The notes: generated by a model not told the origin, from the sequence alone. Shown: positions 8,350-16,914, counted from the first letter of the stretch. The stretch: 42,524 bases of DNA from CAYGZQ01 sp964354375 [NCBI: uncultured Planctomycetota bacterium] (GCA_964354375.1 CAYGZQ010000032.1:1-42524); one strand, 5' to 3'. A program made the numbers and translations.

Positions 8350-10302
8350 ATGACGGATTCCTTTCTTTTAGGGTTCCTTATTTTGTTTCCGTTCGTAGCC
8401 GCTTTCATTGCCTGGGCCATACCCTCTCACGGCCTCAGAGGCGCCTGGGTCTGGATAACCGCCGCGGCGATGGCGATCGCCTCGATCGTTTTCCTCCTGG
8501 TGACAAAGGGCGCCTACGCTCCCGACCTCCCGAACTCAGAATCCGCCGGGATCCTGGTAGGCATCCTGGACCTTCTCCTCCTTCTCTTCTTCCTGTACGT
8601 CGGAATCAGGGCCAAAAGCTGGGTCATCACGATCCTCACTCTGGTCCAGCTTTTCCCGTTCATCTGGCTCGAATGGATGTCCGGGCGCCATCCGGCCGTA
8701 AGCCCGACTTTCATCGCCGATCCCCTCGCCATCATCATGGTGCTTGTCATCTCCATCGTCGGATCGGTCATCTGCATCTACGCCACCCGGTACATGGTCG
8801 AGCACGAGGAGCACCTTCATCTCGCAAAGTCCAGGCAGCGGAGGTTCATGTTCTACATGATCCTCTTCCTCGGCGCGATGAACGGCCTCGTGCTGTCGAA
8901 TAACCTCCTTTGGATCTATTTCTTCTGGGAAGTCACGACGTTTGTCTGCTATCAACTGATTCTGCACGATCTGACCCCGATCGCCGTGACGAATGCTCAA
9001 CGCGCGCTGTGGATGAACCTCATCGGCGGCGTCGCGTTCGTTGCAGCGCTGATCATCGCCGACGTCAGCTTCGAAACTCTGTCTCTGAGGACCCTTGCGA
9101 CCGAGCATCCACGCGAGCTTGCCATCCTGTTCCCCGTGTTCCTGCTTGCGCTGGCGGGATTCGCGAAAGCCGCGCAGGTCCCGTTTCATGGATGGCTTCT
9201 GGGCGCGATGGTCGCTCCTACGCCTGTCAGCGCGTTGCTGCATTCCTCGACCATGGTCAAAGCGGGCGTTTACCTGGTTCTGAGACTCGCCCCGGCGTTT
9301 CAGGCTACGCCGTTCAGCATTGTTGTCGCCGTCTTTGGCGGCTTTGTCCTCCTCATGACCGCTGTCATGGCCCTGGGACAGTCCAACGCGAAGAAAGTCC
9401 TGGCCTATTCCACGATAGGAAATCTGGGCCTTATCATACTGTGTGCCGGGATAAACACGCCCCTGGCGATATCGGCAGGCATTATCCTGGTGATTTTCCA
9501 TGCCATCTCCAAGGCAATCCTCTTTATGACTGTAGGCGCGATTGAGAATCGCATCGGATCGCGCGATATCGAGGACATGGAGGGGCTGTGCAATGTCGCC
9601 CCGATACTCACGGGTGTGCTCGTGATCGGGGTCCTCAGCATGATCGCGCCGCCGTTCGGAGTCCTCATAGGCAAGTGGGCGGCCCTCGAGGCCGGCACGG
9701 GAGTCATGAGCCGCTGGTCGTTCGTCCTGATTCTCCTTCTGGCCTTGGGCAGCGCGGTCACCGTTGTCTTCTGGCTGAAATGGCTGGCGCGAGTCCTTTG
9801 CGCCGTCCCCGAGACCGAGACATGCAAACCCATACCCCTCCCCGCCGCTTACAACGTCAGTCTGTGGGGAATGGTATTCCTGCTCTGCATTCTCTCGGCG
9901 GTAGCGGCCCCGCTGGTAACCGAGCTTGTCGTTCCGGCGGTGGACTCCTGGTACCACGCGAAGACGGCGATCGGCATGACGACAAACTGGGGTCTCACCC
10001 TGGACAACGGATTCGTGCCGATCCTCTATTTCGTCATCATCGGACTTGTGTTTCTTGTCGCCCCGGCCCTGACGATCAGGGTTCAGCGCGAGCGGGTGAA
10101 ACCCGTTTACATGTGCGGCGAGAATATCGAGTACAAGACGTCCTGGCACGGACTCGCCGACGGCACGTTCGATCTGGCCGTCGGCGGCTCCTACTTCTCC
10201 CGGGACATCGGCGAGGAAAAGCTGAACCTGTGGGCGATCTACCTGGGCCTTGGGGCGCTGGTTTTCGCTCTTGCCATGACCTTGATGATGTTCCAGATTT
10301 GA
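8350..10302 (+). CDS. echA: Ech-type hydrogenase large membrane subunit (NuoL/antiporter family)
   Basis: The 650-residue polytopic protein is of the NuoL/MrpA-like proton-translocating family found in group 4 [NiFe] hydrogenases. Hydrophobic helices fill nearly the whole length, and the conserved core includes LWIYFFWEVTTF, FAKAAQVPFHGWLLGAM, APTPVSALLHSSTMVKAGVY and KVLAYSTIGNLG, with the buried Lys, His and Glu residues used for ion movement. A hydrophilic loop near the C-terminus (YMCGENIEYKT) is typical of EchA/HyfB-type subunits. It is the first gene of six in the order of the Methanosarcina ech operon, preceded by a GAGAGG ribosome binding site. The expected role is to convert redox energy from the peripheral arm into an ion gradient. 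NuoL of complex I is excluded by the neighbouring large subunit, which has both nickel-ligand motifs. Confidence 0.92.
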   Translation: MTDSFLLGFLILFPFVAAFIAWAIPSHGLRGAWVWITAAAMAIASIVFLLVTKGAYAPDLPNSESAGILVGILDLLLLLFFLYVGIRAKSWVITILTLVQLFPFIWLEWMSGRHPAVSPTFIADPLAIIMVLVISIVGSVICIYATRYMVEHEEHLHLAKSRQRRFMFYMILFLGAMNGLVLSNNLLWIYFFWEVTTFVCYQLILHDLTPIAVTNAQRALWMNLIGGVAFVAALIIADVSFETLSLRTLATEHPRELAILFPVFLLALAGFAKAAQVPFHGWLLGAMVAPTPVSALLHSSTMVKAGVYLVLRLAPAFQATPFSIVVAVFGGFVLLMTAVMALGQSNAKKVLAYSTIGNLGLIILCAGINTPLAISAGIILVIFHAISKAILFMTVGAIENRIGSRDIEDMEGLCNVAPILTGVLVIGVLSMIAPPFGVLIGKWAALEAGTGVMSRWSFVLILLLALGSAVTVVFWLKWLARVLCAVPETETCKPIPLPAAYNVSLWGMVFLLCILSAVAAPLVTELVVPAVDSWYHAKTAIGMTTNWGLTLDNGFVPILYFVIIGLVFLVAPALTIRVQRERVKPVYMCGENIEYKTSWHGLADGTFDLAVGGSYFSRDIGEEKLNLWAIYLGLGALVFALAMTLMMFQI

Positions 10303-10348
10303 GCGCTCGTACTGTGTCACCGACTTTTCGCCTGGTGGACGTGAGACT

Positions 10349-11212
10349 ATGGGAATTGGAATGACGATAGCCGTAGCGGTGGCGACATTGATCCTGGCGC
10401 CGATTGTCGCAGGCGTCCTGAACGGCATCGACCGGCGCTTCACCGCCCGCCTGCAGGGTCGAGTCGGGCCTCCGCTGGCGCAGCCGTTCTACGATGTCAT
10501 CAAGCTCCTGGGAAAAGAGCTGATCGTGGTCAATCGCCTCCAGTTGATCTGGGCCTGGGGCTTCTTCGGATTCGCCGCCGCCAGCCTGGTGCTGCTCATT
10601 CTCAGGGGCGACCTTCTGGTTGTCGTTTTCTCCGTGGGCTTCGCGGCGGTTTGCCTGGCCCTCGGCGCGCTGAGCGTCAAGTCTCCCTACAGCTACCTCG
10701 GCGGCATCCGCGAGCTCTGGCAGATGCTCAGCTACGAGCCGATCCTTCTCGCGAGCGTAGTGGGAATCTACCTTGCGAAGGGATCGTTCCTTGTCGACGC
10801 GATTCTGAAGGATTCATGGCCCCTTATCGCGCAGCTTCCCCTTGTCTTCATCGCGCTTCTTCTCGTTCTGACCATCAAGATGCGCAAGAGCCCGTTCGAC
10901 ATCTCAACGAGCCATCACGCTCACCAGGAGATAGTCAAGGGCGTCACCACCGAGTACTCCGGACCCTACCTCGCGCTCATTGAGCTCGGACACTGGTACG
11001 AGCTGATGTTCATACTCACCCTGATCGCGCTGTTCTGGGCCAACCCGATATGGATCGGCATACTGATCGCGCTGATCTGTTTCCTGCTGGAGATGATAGT
11101 GGATGTGACCTGGGCGAGGATGACTTGGCGGTGGATGCTCAGGGTCAGCCTGGCTGTCGGGCTTGCGCTCGTCGGCGTCAACCTTGCCATCCTCACTTTC
11201 TTCAACAGGTAA
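10349..11212 (+). CDS. echB: Ech-type hydrogenase membrane subunit EchB (NuoH family)
   Basis: The 287-residue protein has about eight membrane helices and the NuoH/HycD family motifs: RVGPPLAQPFYDVIKLLGKE near residues 38-57 (quinone-site loop region in complex I), KMRKSPFDISTSHHAHQE in the middle (the conserved acidic loop), and GHWYELMFIL. It anchors the hydrogenase module (EchC/E) to the membrane and links it to EchA. The gene follows echA by 46 bases and precedes echC by 12, so it is translated from the same message. It is shorter than NuoH of complex I, as is usual for ech/hyc hydrogenases. Confidence 0.93.
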   Translation: MGIGMTIAVAVATLILAPIVAGVLNGIDRRFTARLQGRVGPPLAQPFYDVIKLLGKELIVVNRLQLIWAWGFFGFAAASLVLLILRGDLLVVVFSVGFAAVCLALGALSVKSPYSYLGGIRELWQMLSYEPILLASVVGIYLAKGSFLVDAILKDSWPLIAQLPLVFIALLLVLTIKMRKSPFDISTSHHAHQEIVKGVTTEYSGPYLALIELGHWYELMFILTLIALFWANPIWIGILIALICFLLEMIVDVTWARMTWRWMLRVSLAVGLALVGVNLAILTFFNR

Positions 11213-11224
11213 GGAGCGTTTTTC

Positions 11225-11692
11225 ATGTCGATATTACAGACATCAAGAATCAAGTCGCCGTGGCTGCTCCATTTCGACTCCGGGAGCTGCAACGGCTGCG
11301 ATATCGAGGTCCTCGCGTGCCTTACACCGCTGTACGATATCGAGCGCTTCGGGATCGTGAACCAGGGCAATCCGAAACACGCCGACATTCTGCTTGTGAC
11401 CGGCTCGGGAAACCCTCGAAACGCCCGCGTTCTGAAAAACCTCTACAACCAGATGCCGGACCCGAAAGTCGTGGTGGCGATCGGGGCCTGCGGGTGCTCG
11501 GGCGGAATTTTCAGGGACGCCTTCAACACTCTGGGCGGGATCGATAACATTATTCCGGTCGACGTGTATGTTCCGGGATGCGCGTCGCGACCCGAGGCCA
11601 TCATCGACGGCGTGGTGAAGGCCCTTGGTAGGCTGGCCGAGAAAGGCGCTGCTATGGACCGCAAGAAAGTTCCCCAGGAGGCGAAGGTATGA
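11225..11692 (+). CDS. echC: Ech-type [NiFe] hydrogenase small subunit EchC (NuoB family)
   Basis: The 155-residue Fe-S subunit carries the proximal [4Fe-4S] cluster. The ligand pattern is visible as SCNGCDIEVLA (Cys22, Cys25), GACGCSGG (Cys89/91) and YVPGCASRPEAIIDGV (Cys119). The DSGSCNGCD form is characteristic of Ech/Mbh hydrogenases, in which CNGC replaces the CC pair of NuoB. It passes electrons between EchF or the GltD-like module and the nickel site of EchE. The start ATG at 11225 has AAGGAGCG just upstream. The 3' end overlaps the next start by four bases (ATGA), implying translational coupling to the EchD fusion. Confidence 0.93.
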   Translation: MSILQTSRIKSPWLLHFDSGSCNGCDIEVLACLTPLYDIERFGIVNQGNPKHADILLVTGSGNPRNARVLKNLYNQMPDPKVVVAIGACGCSGGIFRDAFNTLGGIDNIIPVDVYVPGCASRPEAIIDGVVKALGRLAEKGAAMDRKKVPQEAKV

Positions 11693-13470
11693 CCGCCACC
11701 GCAGTTGACACAGGTTCTCTCATACCGGCAGTGCAGCAGATGGCGGGCGCAGGGGCGCGTTTCGTAACCGCGAGCTGTATCGATCGGGGCGATAGCTTCG
11801 AAATCATCTACTCCTTCGACACCGGCAATCTGCACATCGAAAACGTCAGACTGATCGTCCCCAAGGATCGGACGGTTCCCAGTATCAGCGCCATATTCCC
11901 CGCGGCTTTTCTGGTCGAAAACGAAATCCAGGATTGCTTCGGCATGGATTTCACGGGTATCGCGATCAACGCGGGCCGGCATCTCATTCTCGAACAGCAC
12001 GCGATGAAAGAGCCGCTGGTCAAGCCCGAAATCCCTGATGAGCCTGCGTTTACCAGAAGGCTTCCCCCGTGCCGTGAGGCGTGTCCGGCCGGGGTCGACG
12101 TGCCCCGCTATGTAAGGCTCATCTCGCAGGGCAAAGAGAAAGAAGCTCTCAGAACCGTGCTCGAACAGAATCCCCTGCCCGCCATTTGCGGACGCGTCTG
12201 CTTCGCACCGTGCGAAACCGCCTGCCGCCAGAATATCGACAGCACCCCTGTCGCAATCAGGTTTCTCAAAAAATACATCTCCGACAAAGTGGGGATATCG
12301 AATTACCCCACCCCTAAGCCCGGACCTGACACCGGCAAGAAAATCGCGATCGTCGGAAGCGGTCCCGCCGGGCTGTCGGCGGCGTTTTACCTGCGGTCAT
12401 GGGGCCACCGGGTGACTATTTTCGAGAGAGAGAAGGTCCCCGGCGGCATGATGCGCACAGGCATCCCCGACTATCGCCTCCCGCCGGAAATCCTCAACGC
12501 AGAGGTCAAGCGAATCACGGACATGGGCGTCGAGCTGAAGCTCAGCGCAGAAGTGAAATCGGTCGACGAGCTTCTGCAGCAGGGCTTCGATGCGGTCTTT
12601 GTCGCGACCGGCGCTCACCAGAACAAGGCGCTTCGATGCGAGGGCGAGGACCTTCCGGGTGTGCTGAACTGCGTGACTTTCCTGAAAGAGGTAAACCTCG
12701 GGAGCAAAGCGAACCTCGGTAAGAAGATCGCGGTCATCGGCGGCGGGAACTCGGCCATCGATGCGGCCAGGGTGGCACTTCGGGCAGGCGCTGGAGAGGT
12801 CCATATTCTCTATCGCCGCACACGCAAGGAAATGCCGGCCACCCCTGCGGAGATTGTCATGGCCGAGGAAGAGGGCGTCAAGATCACTTATCTCGTCGCT
12901 CCGGTCAAGGTGAAGAAGTCATCGAGCGGACGGCTGGCGCTCGAGCTCATCAGGATGGAGCTCGGTCCGCCGGATGAATCGGGTCGGCGACGCCCGGTCA
13001 ACATCGAGGGCAGCGAGTTCATCGAGGAGTTCGACAACATAATCACTGCGGTCGGACAGGATTCCTCGGTGCCGTCTAATTTCGGCATACCCGTGCATCC
13101 CAAGTGGGGAACCGTCATAGCCGGCAAAGAGGGCGTCACTGAACGTAAGGGCGTCTTCTCCGGCGGCGATGTCGTCAGGGGTCCGGCTTCCGTGATCGAG
13201 TCCGTCGCCGACGGAAAACACGCGGCGACATCGATCGATCATTATCTCGGCTTCAATCATCTGCCGCCCTCGGAGGCGCTTCAGAAATCCGAGCTCGTGC
13301 ACCGGTCCACGCATGATGAACGCGAGAAAGCCGGGACCTCGCGAGTTCCCATTCCCGAGCTGGAGGCTCAGAAGCGTAGGTCCAACTTCAGCGAAGTGGA
13401 GCTTGAATACACATCGGAGCAGGCGGCACGCGAGGCGTCGCGCTGCTGGAAATGCGACTGGAACGAATGA
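11689..13470 (+). CDS. echD: EchD (NuoC-like) subunit fused to GltD/NfnB-like Fe-S/FAD/NAD(P) oxidoreductase
   Basis: This 593-residue protein joins two families. Residues 1-115 are an EchD-type 30-kDa subunit (IYSFDTGNLHIENVRLIV; FPAAFLVENEIQDCFGMDF). From about 124 to the end is a complete GltD-like oxidoreductase: a Cys-rich helical domain (CREACPAGVDVP with Cys128/132; CGRVCFAPCETAC with Cys167/171/175/179), an FAD site (IVGSGPAGLSAAFY, 221-234), an NAD(P) site (VIGGGNSAIDAARVAL, 349-364), RRTRKEMPA (377-385), whose arginines favour NADPH, and a terminal EASRCWKCDW segment. No stop or frameshift separates the parts. The gene overlaps echC by four bases and sits in the usual echD slot, so the fusion is within the hydrogenase operon. 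The inferred role is docking an NAD(P)H dehydrogenase onto the ech complex. Fusions of this kind are not ones I know as described; a bifurcating or NADH-using variant is also possible. Confidence 0.9.
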   Translation: MTATAVDTGSLIPAVQQMAGAGARFVTASCIDRGDSFEIIYSFDTGNLHIENVRLIVPKDRTVPSISAIFPAAFLVENEIQDCFGMDFTGIAINAGRHLILEQHAMKEPLVKPEIPDEPAFTRRLPPCREACPAGVDVPRYVRLISQGKEKEALRTVLEQNPLPAICGRVCFAPCETACRQNIDSTPVAIRFLKKYISDKVGISNYPTPKPGPDTGKKIAIVGSGPAGLSAAFYLRSWGHRVTIFEREKVPGGMMRTGIPDYRLPPEILNAEVKRITDMGVELKLSAEVKSVDELLQQGFDAVFVATGAHQNKALRCEGEDLPGVLNCVTFLKEVNLGSKANLGKKIAVIGGGNSAIDAARVALRAGAGEVHILYRRTRKEMPATPAEIVMAEEEGVKITYLVAPVKVKKSSSGRLALELIRMELGPPDESGRRRPVNIEGSEFIEEFDNIITAVGQDSSVPSNFGIPVHPKWGTVIAGKEGVTERKGVFSGGDVVRGPASVIESVADGKHAATSIDHYLGFNHLPPSEALQKSELVHRSTHDEREKAGTSRVPIPELEAQKRRSNFSEVELEYTSEQAAREASRCWKCDWNE

Positions 13471-13510
13471 CGGGTTTCATGGGTCTGTTTCGGGCGGATG
13501 GAGGATTTAG

Positions 13511-14587
13511 ATGGCGAAAGTAGTAGTACCGTTCGGACCCCAGCACCCGGTTCTGCCGGAGCCGGTTCATCTTACATTGGTGCTGGAAGACGATGTCGTG
13601 CAGCAGGCGATACCCGCCATCGGCTACTGCCATCGCGGCATCGAGAAGCTGGCGGAGAAGAAGCCGTTTCAGCAGGTGCCGTTTCTTGTCGAGCGCATCT
13701 GCGGAATCTGCAACTTCATGCACGCGATGGCGTTCTGCCAGGCTGTCGAGAAACTGGTCGGCGTGGAGGTTCCGCCGAGGGCGAAATTCCTCAGGGTCAT
13801 CTGGGCCGAGCTGAACCGAGTGCGCTCGCACCTTCTCTGGCTCGGGCTGCTGGCGGACGCGATCGGGTTCGAGAGCATTTTCATGCAATTCTGGAAAATC
13901 CGCGAGAGCGTTATCGATCTCATCGAGGAATCGACCGGAGCGCGGATCATCTTTTCCACCAACATTGTGGGAGGATTGCGCAGGGATATCTCGGGGGAGC
14001 TTCTGACGAAAATCGACCGGGTGCTGAAACAGATTCGGCCTGAGATCGAGGAGCTGGGGCACGTTCTTCTGAACGACTACTCGATCAAGCAGCGCGCGGT
14101 CGGCAAGGGAGTGCTGTCGATAGAGGATGCGCACAAGCTGGGAGCAGTGGGGCCGACGGCTCGCGGGAGCGGTCTGAATGTCGATGTTCGCACGACCGGC
14201 TACGCGGCGTACGATGAGGTCGCGTTCGAGCCGACGGTCGAGACCGCGGGCGACTGCTACGCCCGCACGCTCGTTCGGTACCGGGAGACGCTGCAATCGA
14301 TGGACATGATCCACGAGGCCATCGCGAAAATTCCGAGCGGGGAAATCGCCGGCGCTTTCGAAAAATGGCCCGAGGGCGAAGCGTTTGAGCTTGTCGAGCA
14401 GCCGCGAGGCGAGGTCTTCTATTATGTGAAAGGAAACGGGACCATCAACCTTGAGCGCCTCCGGGTCCGGACGCCGACGTTCAGCAATATCCCCCCTCTG
14501 CTCCACATGCTGACCGGATGCCACATGGAGGATGTCCCGATAATCACGCTGTCTATAGACCCGTGCATTTCGTGTACTGAGAGGTAA
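13511..14587 (+). CDS. echE: Ech-type [NiFe] hydrogenase large (catalytic) subunit EchE
   Basis: The 358-residue subunit holds the Ni-Fe(CN)2CO site. Both nickel-ligand motifs are intact: RICGICNFMH (Cys64, Cys67) and DPCISC (Cys352, Cys355), which rules out NuoD of complex I. The protein ends with TER directly after the second motif, so there is no C-terminal peptide to be removed by a maturation protease, as I recall for CooH. Other family features include HRGIEKLAEKKPFQQ and GPTARGSGLNVDVR. The start ATG at 13511 lies 40 bases after the fusion gene, and echF begins 3 bases after the stop. The expected reaction is reversible H+ reduction to H2 coupled to ion translocation. Maturation genes (hyp) are not in this window. 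Confidence 0.95.
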   Translation: MAKVVVPFGPQHPVLPEPVHLTLVLEDDVVQQAIPAIGYCHRGIEKLAEKKPFQQVPFLVERICGICNFMHAMAFCQAVEKLVGVEVPPRAKFLRVIWAELNRVRSHLLWLGLLADAIGFESIFMQFWKIRESVIDLIEESTGARIIFSTNIVGGLRRDISGELLTKIDRVLKQIRPEIEELGHVLLNDYSIKQRAVGKGVLSIEDAHKLGAVGPTARGSGLNVDVRTTGYAAYDEVAFEPTVETAGDCYARTLVRYRETLQSMDMIHEAIAKIPSGEIAGAFEKWPEGEAFELVEQPRGEVFYYVKGNGTINLERLRVRTPTFSNIPPLLHMLTGCHMEDVPIITLSIDPCISCTER

Positions 14588-14590
14588 GCC

Positions 14591-14944
14591 ATGCCCTGGA
14601 TGTTTCCGACCGTCATGAAGAACCTGTTCAAGGGGCCCGCCACGCGGAGGTACCCGTACAAGAAGAGAGAGCCGTTCGAAGAGGCGCGCGGAAAGGTCTC
14701 ATGGGACATGGCCAAGTGCGATCTGTGCCATGACTGCGAGCGGATGTGTCCTGTCGGCGCGATTGTCGTGGATGAGGGGAAGAAGACCATCACGTACGAT
14801 CCCTTCCTCTGCGTCTATTGCAGCAAATGCGCCGAGAGCTGCTTCCACGGCTGCATCATAGTGAGTCTCAACTACTGCGAGCCCGCCTACGAGAAGAGCG
14901 TGGACGTTTTCGAGAAAAAAGAAGCGCCGGTGGAGACAACTTGA
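14591..14944 (+). CDS. echF: Ech-type hydrogenase 2[4Fe-4S] ferredoxin-like subunit EchF (NuoI family)
   Basis: The 117-residue protein has two classical [4Fe-4S] ligand sets: Cys43, 46, 49, 53 (CDLCHDCERMCP) and Cys74, 77, 80, 84 (CVYCSKCAESC), with the second set followed by FHGC. It is the polyferredoxin subunit that receives electrons from ferredoxin, or here possibly from the GltD-like module, and passes them to EchC. It begins 3 bases after echE and ends the operon; a strong terminator follows at 14979-15007. Confidence 0.94.
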   Translation: MPWMFPTVMKNLFKGPATRRYPYKKREPFEEARGKVSWDMAKCDLCHDCERMCPVGAIVVDEGKKTITYDPFLCVYCSKCAESCFHGCIIVSLNYCEPAYEKSVDVFEKKEAPVETT

Positions 14945-14978
14945 GTCAGCTTCCTTGATCGTATACAGATTTACCGAA

Positions 14979-15007
14979 ACGCGCCCTCGCGGGCGCGTAT
15001 TTTTTTT
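14979..15007 (+). terminator. Rho-independent terminator of the ech operon
   Basis: A perfect 8-base stem ACGCGCCC/GGGCGCGT with a TCGC loop is followed by A and a run of eight T. It lies 35 bases after the echF stop. On the opposite strand no T-run follows, so it serves mainly the ech operon and not the convergent nfu gene. Confidence 0.92.
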
Positions 15008-15039
15008 CGAAATCCCCGTTGTATGGCAGGCTGGATGCG

Positions 15040-15327
15040 CTATTCCGGAACGGCGACCACGGAGCTGACCTCCGGAATCTCTTCCTTCAGGATCTGCTCC
15101 ACACCCATCTTCAGAGTCATCTGTGCATGCGGGCACGTCGCGCAGACCCCGTAAAGCGTAACCTGCACTTCCCCGCTGTCGTTCACGTCGACCAGCTTCA
15201 GATCCCCGCCGTCCATCTGGAGTCCGGGACGAATCTGCTCGATGACCTCCGCCACGCGGCTTCGGAATTTCTCGATATCGCCGACCTTCCCGGTCTCTTT
15301 GTTATCGCTTCCACAGCAATGACACAT
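15040..15327 (-). CDS. Nfu-type iron-sulfur scaffold protein (NifU C-terminal domain)
   Basis: The 95-residue protein is a stand-alone NifU C-terminal domain. RPGLQMDGGDLKLV (33-46) and the cluster-binding CATCPHAQMTLK with Cys62 and Cys65 are diagnostic. It would assemble or carry [4Fe-4S] clusters to apo-proteins; the adjacent hydrogenase operon, with many clusters, is an obvious client though this is inference. An N-terminal extension, MCHCCGSD, adds three further cysteines. GGGAGGC lies about 11 bases before the ATG at 15327. The gene converges on the ech operon. Confidence 0.92.
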   Translation of the reverse strand: MCHCCGSDNKETGKVGDIEKFRSRVAEVIEQIRPGLQMDGGDLKLVDVNDSGEVQVTLYGVCATCPHAQMTLKMGVEQILKEEIPEVSSVVAVPE

Positions 15328-15412
15328 GGCTTCTCAAGCCTCCCAATTGCGTTTCATTTCAGTATAGCCTGTCTCCCGACCGATGACAACAGCCGGCAGC
15401 GGTTATCCTCTT

Positions 15413-15470
15413 GCCGGTAGCTGCTACCCTTGCCGCGAGCGCAGCGAGCGGTAAGGTAGCTGCTACCGGC
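15413..15470. repeat. GCCGGTAGC palindrome repeat, long subtype
   Basis: A 58-base inverted repeat has perfect outer arms GCCGGTAGCTGCTACC and GGTAGCTGCTACCGGC and an internal CTTGCCGCGAGCG...CGAGCGGTAAG stem. It is nearly identical to the copies at 38699-38756 and 38780-38837 (one base differs) and very close to 17021-17076. It lies between nfu and pepP. Confidence 0.9.
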
Positions 15471-15481
15471 GCAGTGATCCT

Positions 15482-15528
15482 CCGGTAGCTGCTACTTTTT
15501 CGAAGACGAAAAAGCTAGCAGCTACCGG
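15482..15528. repeat. GCCGGTAGC palindrome repeat, short subtype
   Basis: A 47-base palindrome with outer CCGGTAGCTGCTA and TAGCAGCTACCGG arms and an inner CTTTTTCG/CGAAAAAG stem lies 11 bases after the long-subtype copy. The two different subtypes next to each other resemble the paired layout of REP/BIME elements. A partial arm (CCGGCTAC) follows at 15530. Confidence 0.88.
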
Positions 15529-15603
15529 ACCGGCTACTCTTGCCGCGACCATCGCTCTAAAGTAGAATGGCCCCACACCTTTCCCGGCTGAAGGAGTCCT
15601 TCC

Positions 15604-16914
15604 ATGTTCGATCCCGAATTGTTCGCCGACCGTCGCGCCCGATTCATCAAACTGATGCGGCCGAATTCGGTCGCCATAATCCCCACCGCCCCGTCAGCGA
15701 TATATTCCCTGGACACCGAGTATCGCTACAGGCCCGACTCCGACTTCTACTTTCTCACGGGCTTTCGGGAGCCTGAGGCGGTCGCGGTCATCTCAACAAG
15801 GCCCGCCGACAAGCCCTTCACGCTTTTCGTCCGGCCCCGCGATCCCGAGAGAGAGACATGGACCGGTCGACGCGCAGGCGTCGAAGACGCCAGGGAAAAA
15901 TATCTTGCCGACGAGGCGTTTGAGATCGGCGCCTTCGACGAGAAGTTGCCGTCATACCTGGAGAACATCGAAGCGATATACCATTTTGCCGGGAAGAACA
16001 AGAAGTACGATCGCAGGCTTCTCAAGGCATGGCAGGTTGTGCGCCTGAAGTGGCGGACGGGAATTGATCCTCCGTACGAGCTGATTGATCTCGGTCGCAT
16101 CATGCACGAGATGCGCCTCGTCAAGACACCGGAAGACATGGAGATTCTGCGACAGGCGTGCAGGATCAGCGTGGAGGCCCACCAGCTCGCGATGCGCGCC
16201 ATCAAGCCTGGAATGAACGAGAGAGAGCTCGAGGCCCTCATCGATCATTACTTCCGGGCCGCCGGCGGATTCGGGGCCGCCTTTCCCACGATTGTCGCGT
16301 CGGGCATCAACGCATGCATCCTCCATTACACTGAAAACGAAAGGGACATCGGGAAGAAGGATCTGGTGCTCATCGACGCGGGCTGCGAATACGAGATGTT
16401 CAACGGGGACATCAGCCGAACCTACCCCGCATCCGGCAGGTTCACGCCCGAGCAGAGGGCGATCTACGACGTCGTGTTGAAGGCGCAGCTCGAGGCCGTC
16501 GAGCTTTGCACATCCGACAAGACCCCCGACGATGTGCACAATCACGCCGTACGGGTCCTGACGCAGGGTCTGATCGATCTGAAAATCCTGGAGGGCCCAT
16601 TAGATCAGGCGATCGAAAAGGAAACCTACAAGAAATTCTACATGCACCGCACCGGTCATTGGCTGGGAGTGGACGTGCACGATGTCGGGAGCTCCCGGAA
16701 GGACGGCAAGACGCGACGTTTCGAGCCGGGAATGGTCACCACCGTCGAGCCGGGGCTCTACATACCGGAGGAAGAGTCGGTCCCGGAGGCGTTTCGAGGA
16801 ATCGGGGTCCGCATCGAGGACAACATACACATCACGCCGAAGGGTCCGGAGAATCTCACATTCGGGTGCCCCAAGGAACCTGGAGAGCTGGAGGGGATAA
16901 TCAGCCCCCGGTGA
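15604..16914 (+). CDS. pepP: Xaa-Pro aminopeptidase (aminopeptidase P, M24B)
   Basis: The 436-residue protein releases N-terminal residues next to proline. An N-terminal creatinase-like domain (SVAIIPTAPSAIYSLDTEYRYRPD...FYFLTG at the start) is followed by the pita-bread catalytic domain. All five dinuclear-metal ligands known in E. coli PepP can be placed: Asp258 and Asp269 (IDAGCEYEMFNGDISRTYP), His352 (TGHWLGVDVHDVG), Glu382 (TTVEPGLYI) and Glu405 (GVRIEDNIHI). Length matches the family (about 440). AAGGAG lies 8 bases before the ATG. The gene is flanked on both sides by GCCGGTAGC palindromes and seems to be monocistronic. Confidence 0.95.
   Translation: MFDPELFADRRARFIKLMRPNSVAIIPTAPSAIYSLDTEYRYRPDSDFYFLTGFREPEAVAVISTRPADKPFTLFVRPRDPERETWTGRRAGVEDAREKYLADEAFEIGAFDEKLPSYLENIEAIYHFAGKNKKYDRRLLKAWQVVRLKWRTGIDPPYELIDLGRIMHEMRLVKTPEDMEILRQACRISVEAHQLAMRAIKPGMNERELEALIDHYFRAAGGFGAAFPTIVASGINACILHYTENERDIGKKDLVLIDAGCEYEMFNGDISRTYPASGRFTPEQRAIYDVVLKAQLEAVELCTSDKTPDDVHNHAVRVLTQGLIDLKILEGPLDQAIEKETYKKFYMHRTGHWLGVDVHDVGSSRKDGKTRRFEPGMVTTVEPGLYIPEEESVPEAFRGIGVRIEDNIHITPKGPENLTFGCPKEPGELEGIISPR

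Noticed and set aside
8536-10443. Long minus-strand open frame opposite echA
   Set aside because: It is antisense to a clear membrane-subunit gene, is unusually Asp/Arg/His-rich and has no recognisable domain.
8350-14944. Partial complex I (nuo) operon
   Set aside because: The large subunit keeps both CxxC nickel-ligand motifs and the gene order is that of ech, with no nuoJ/K/N genes.
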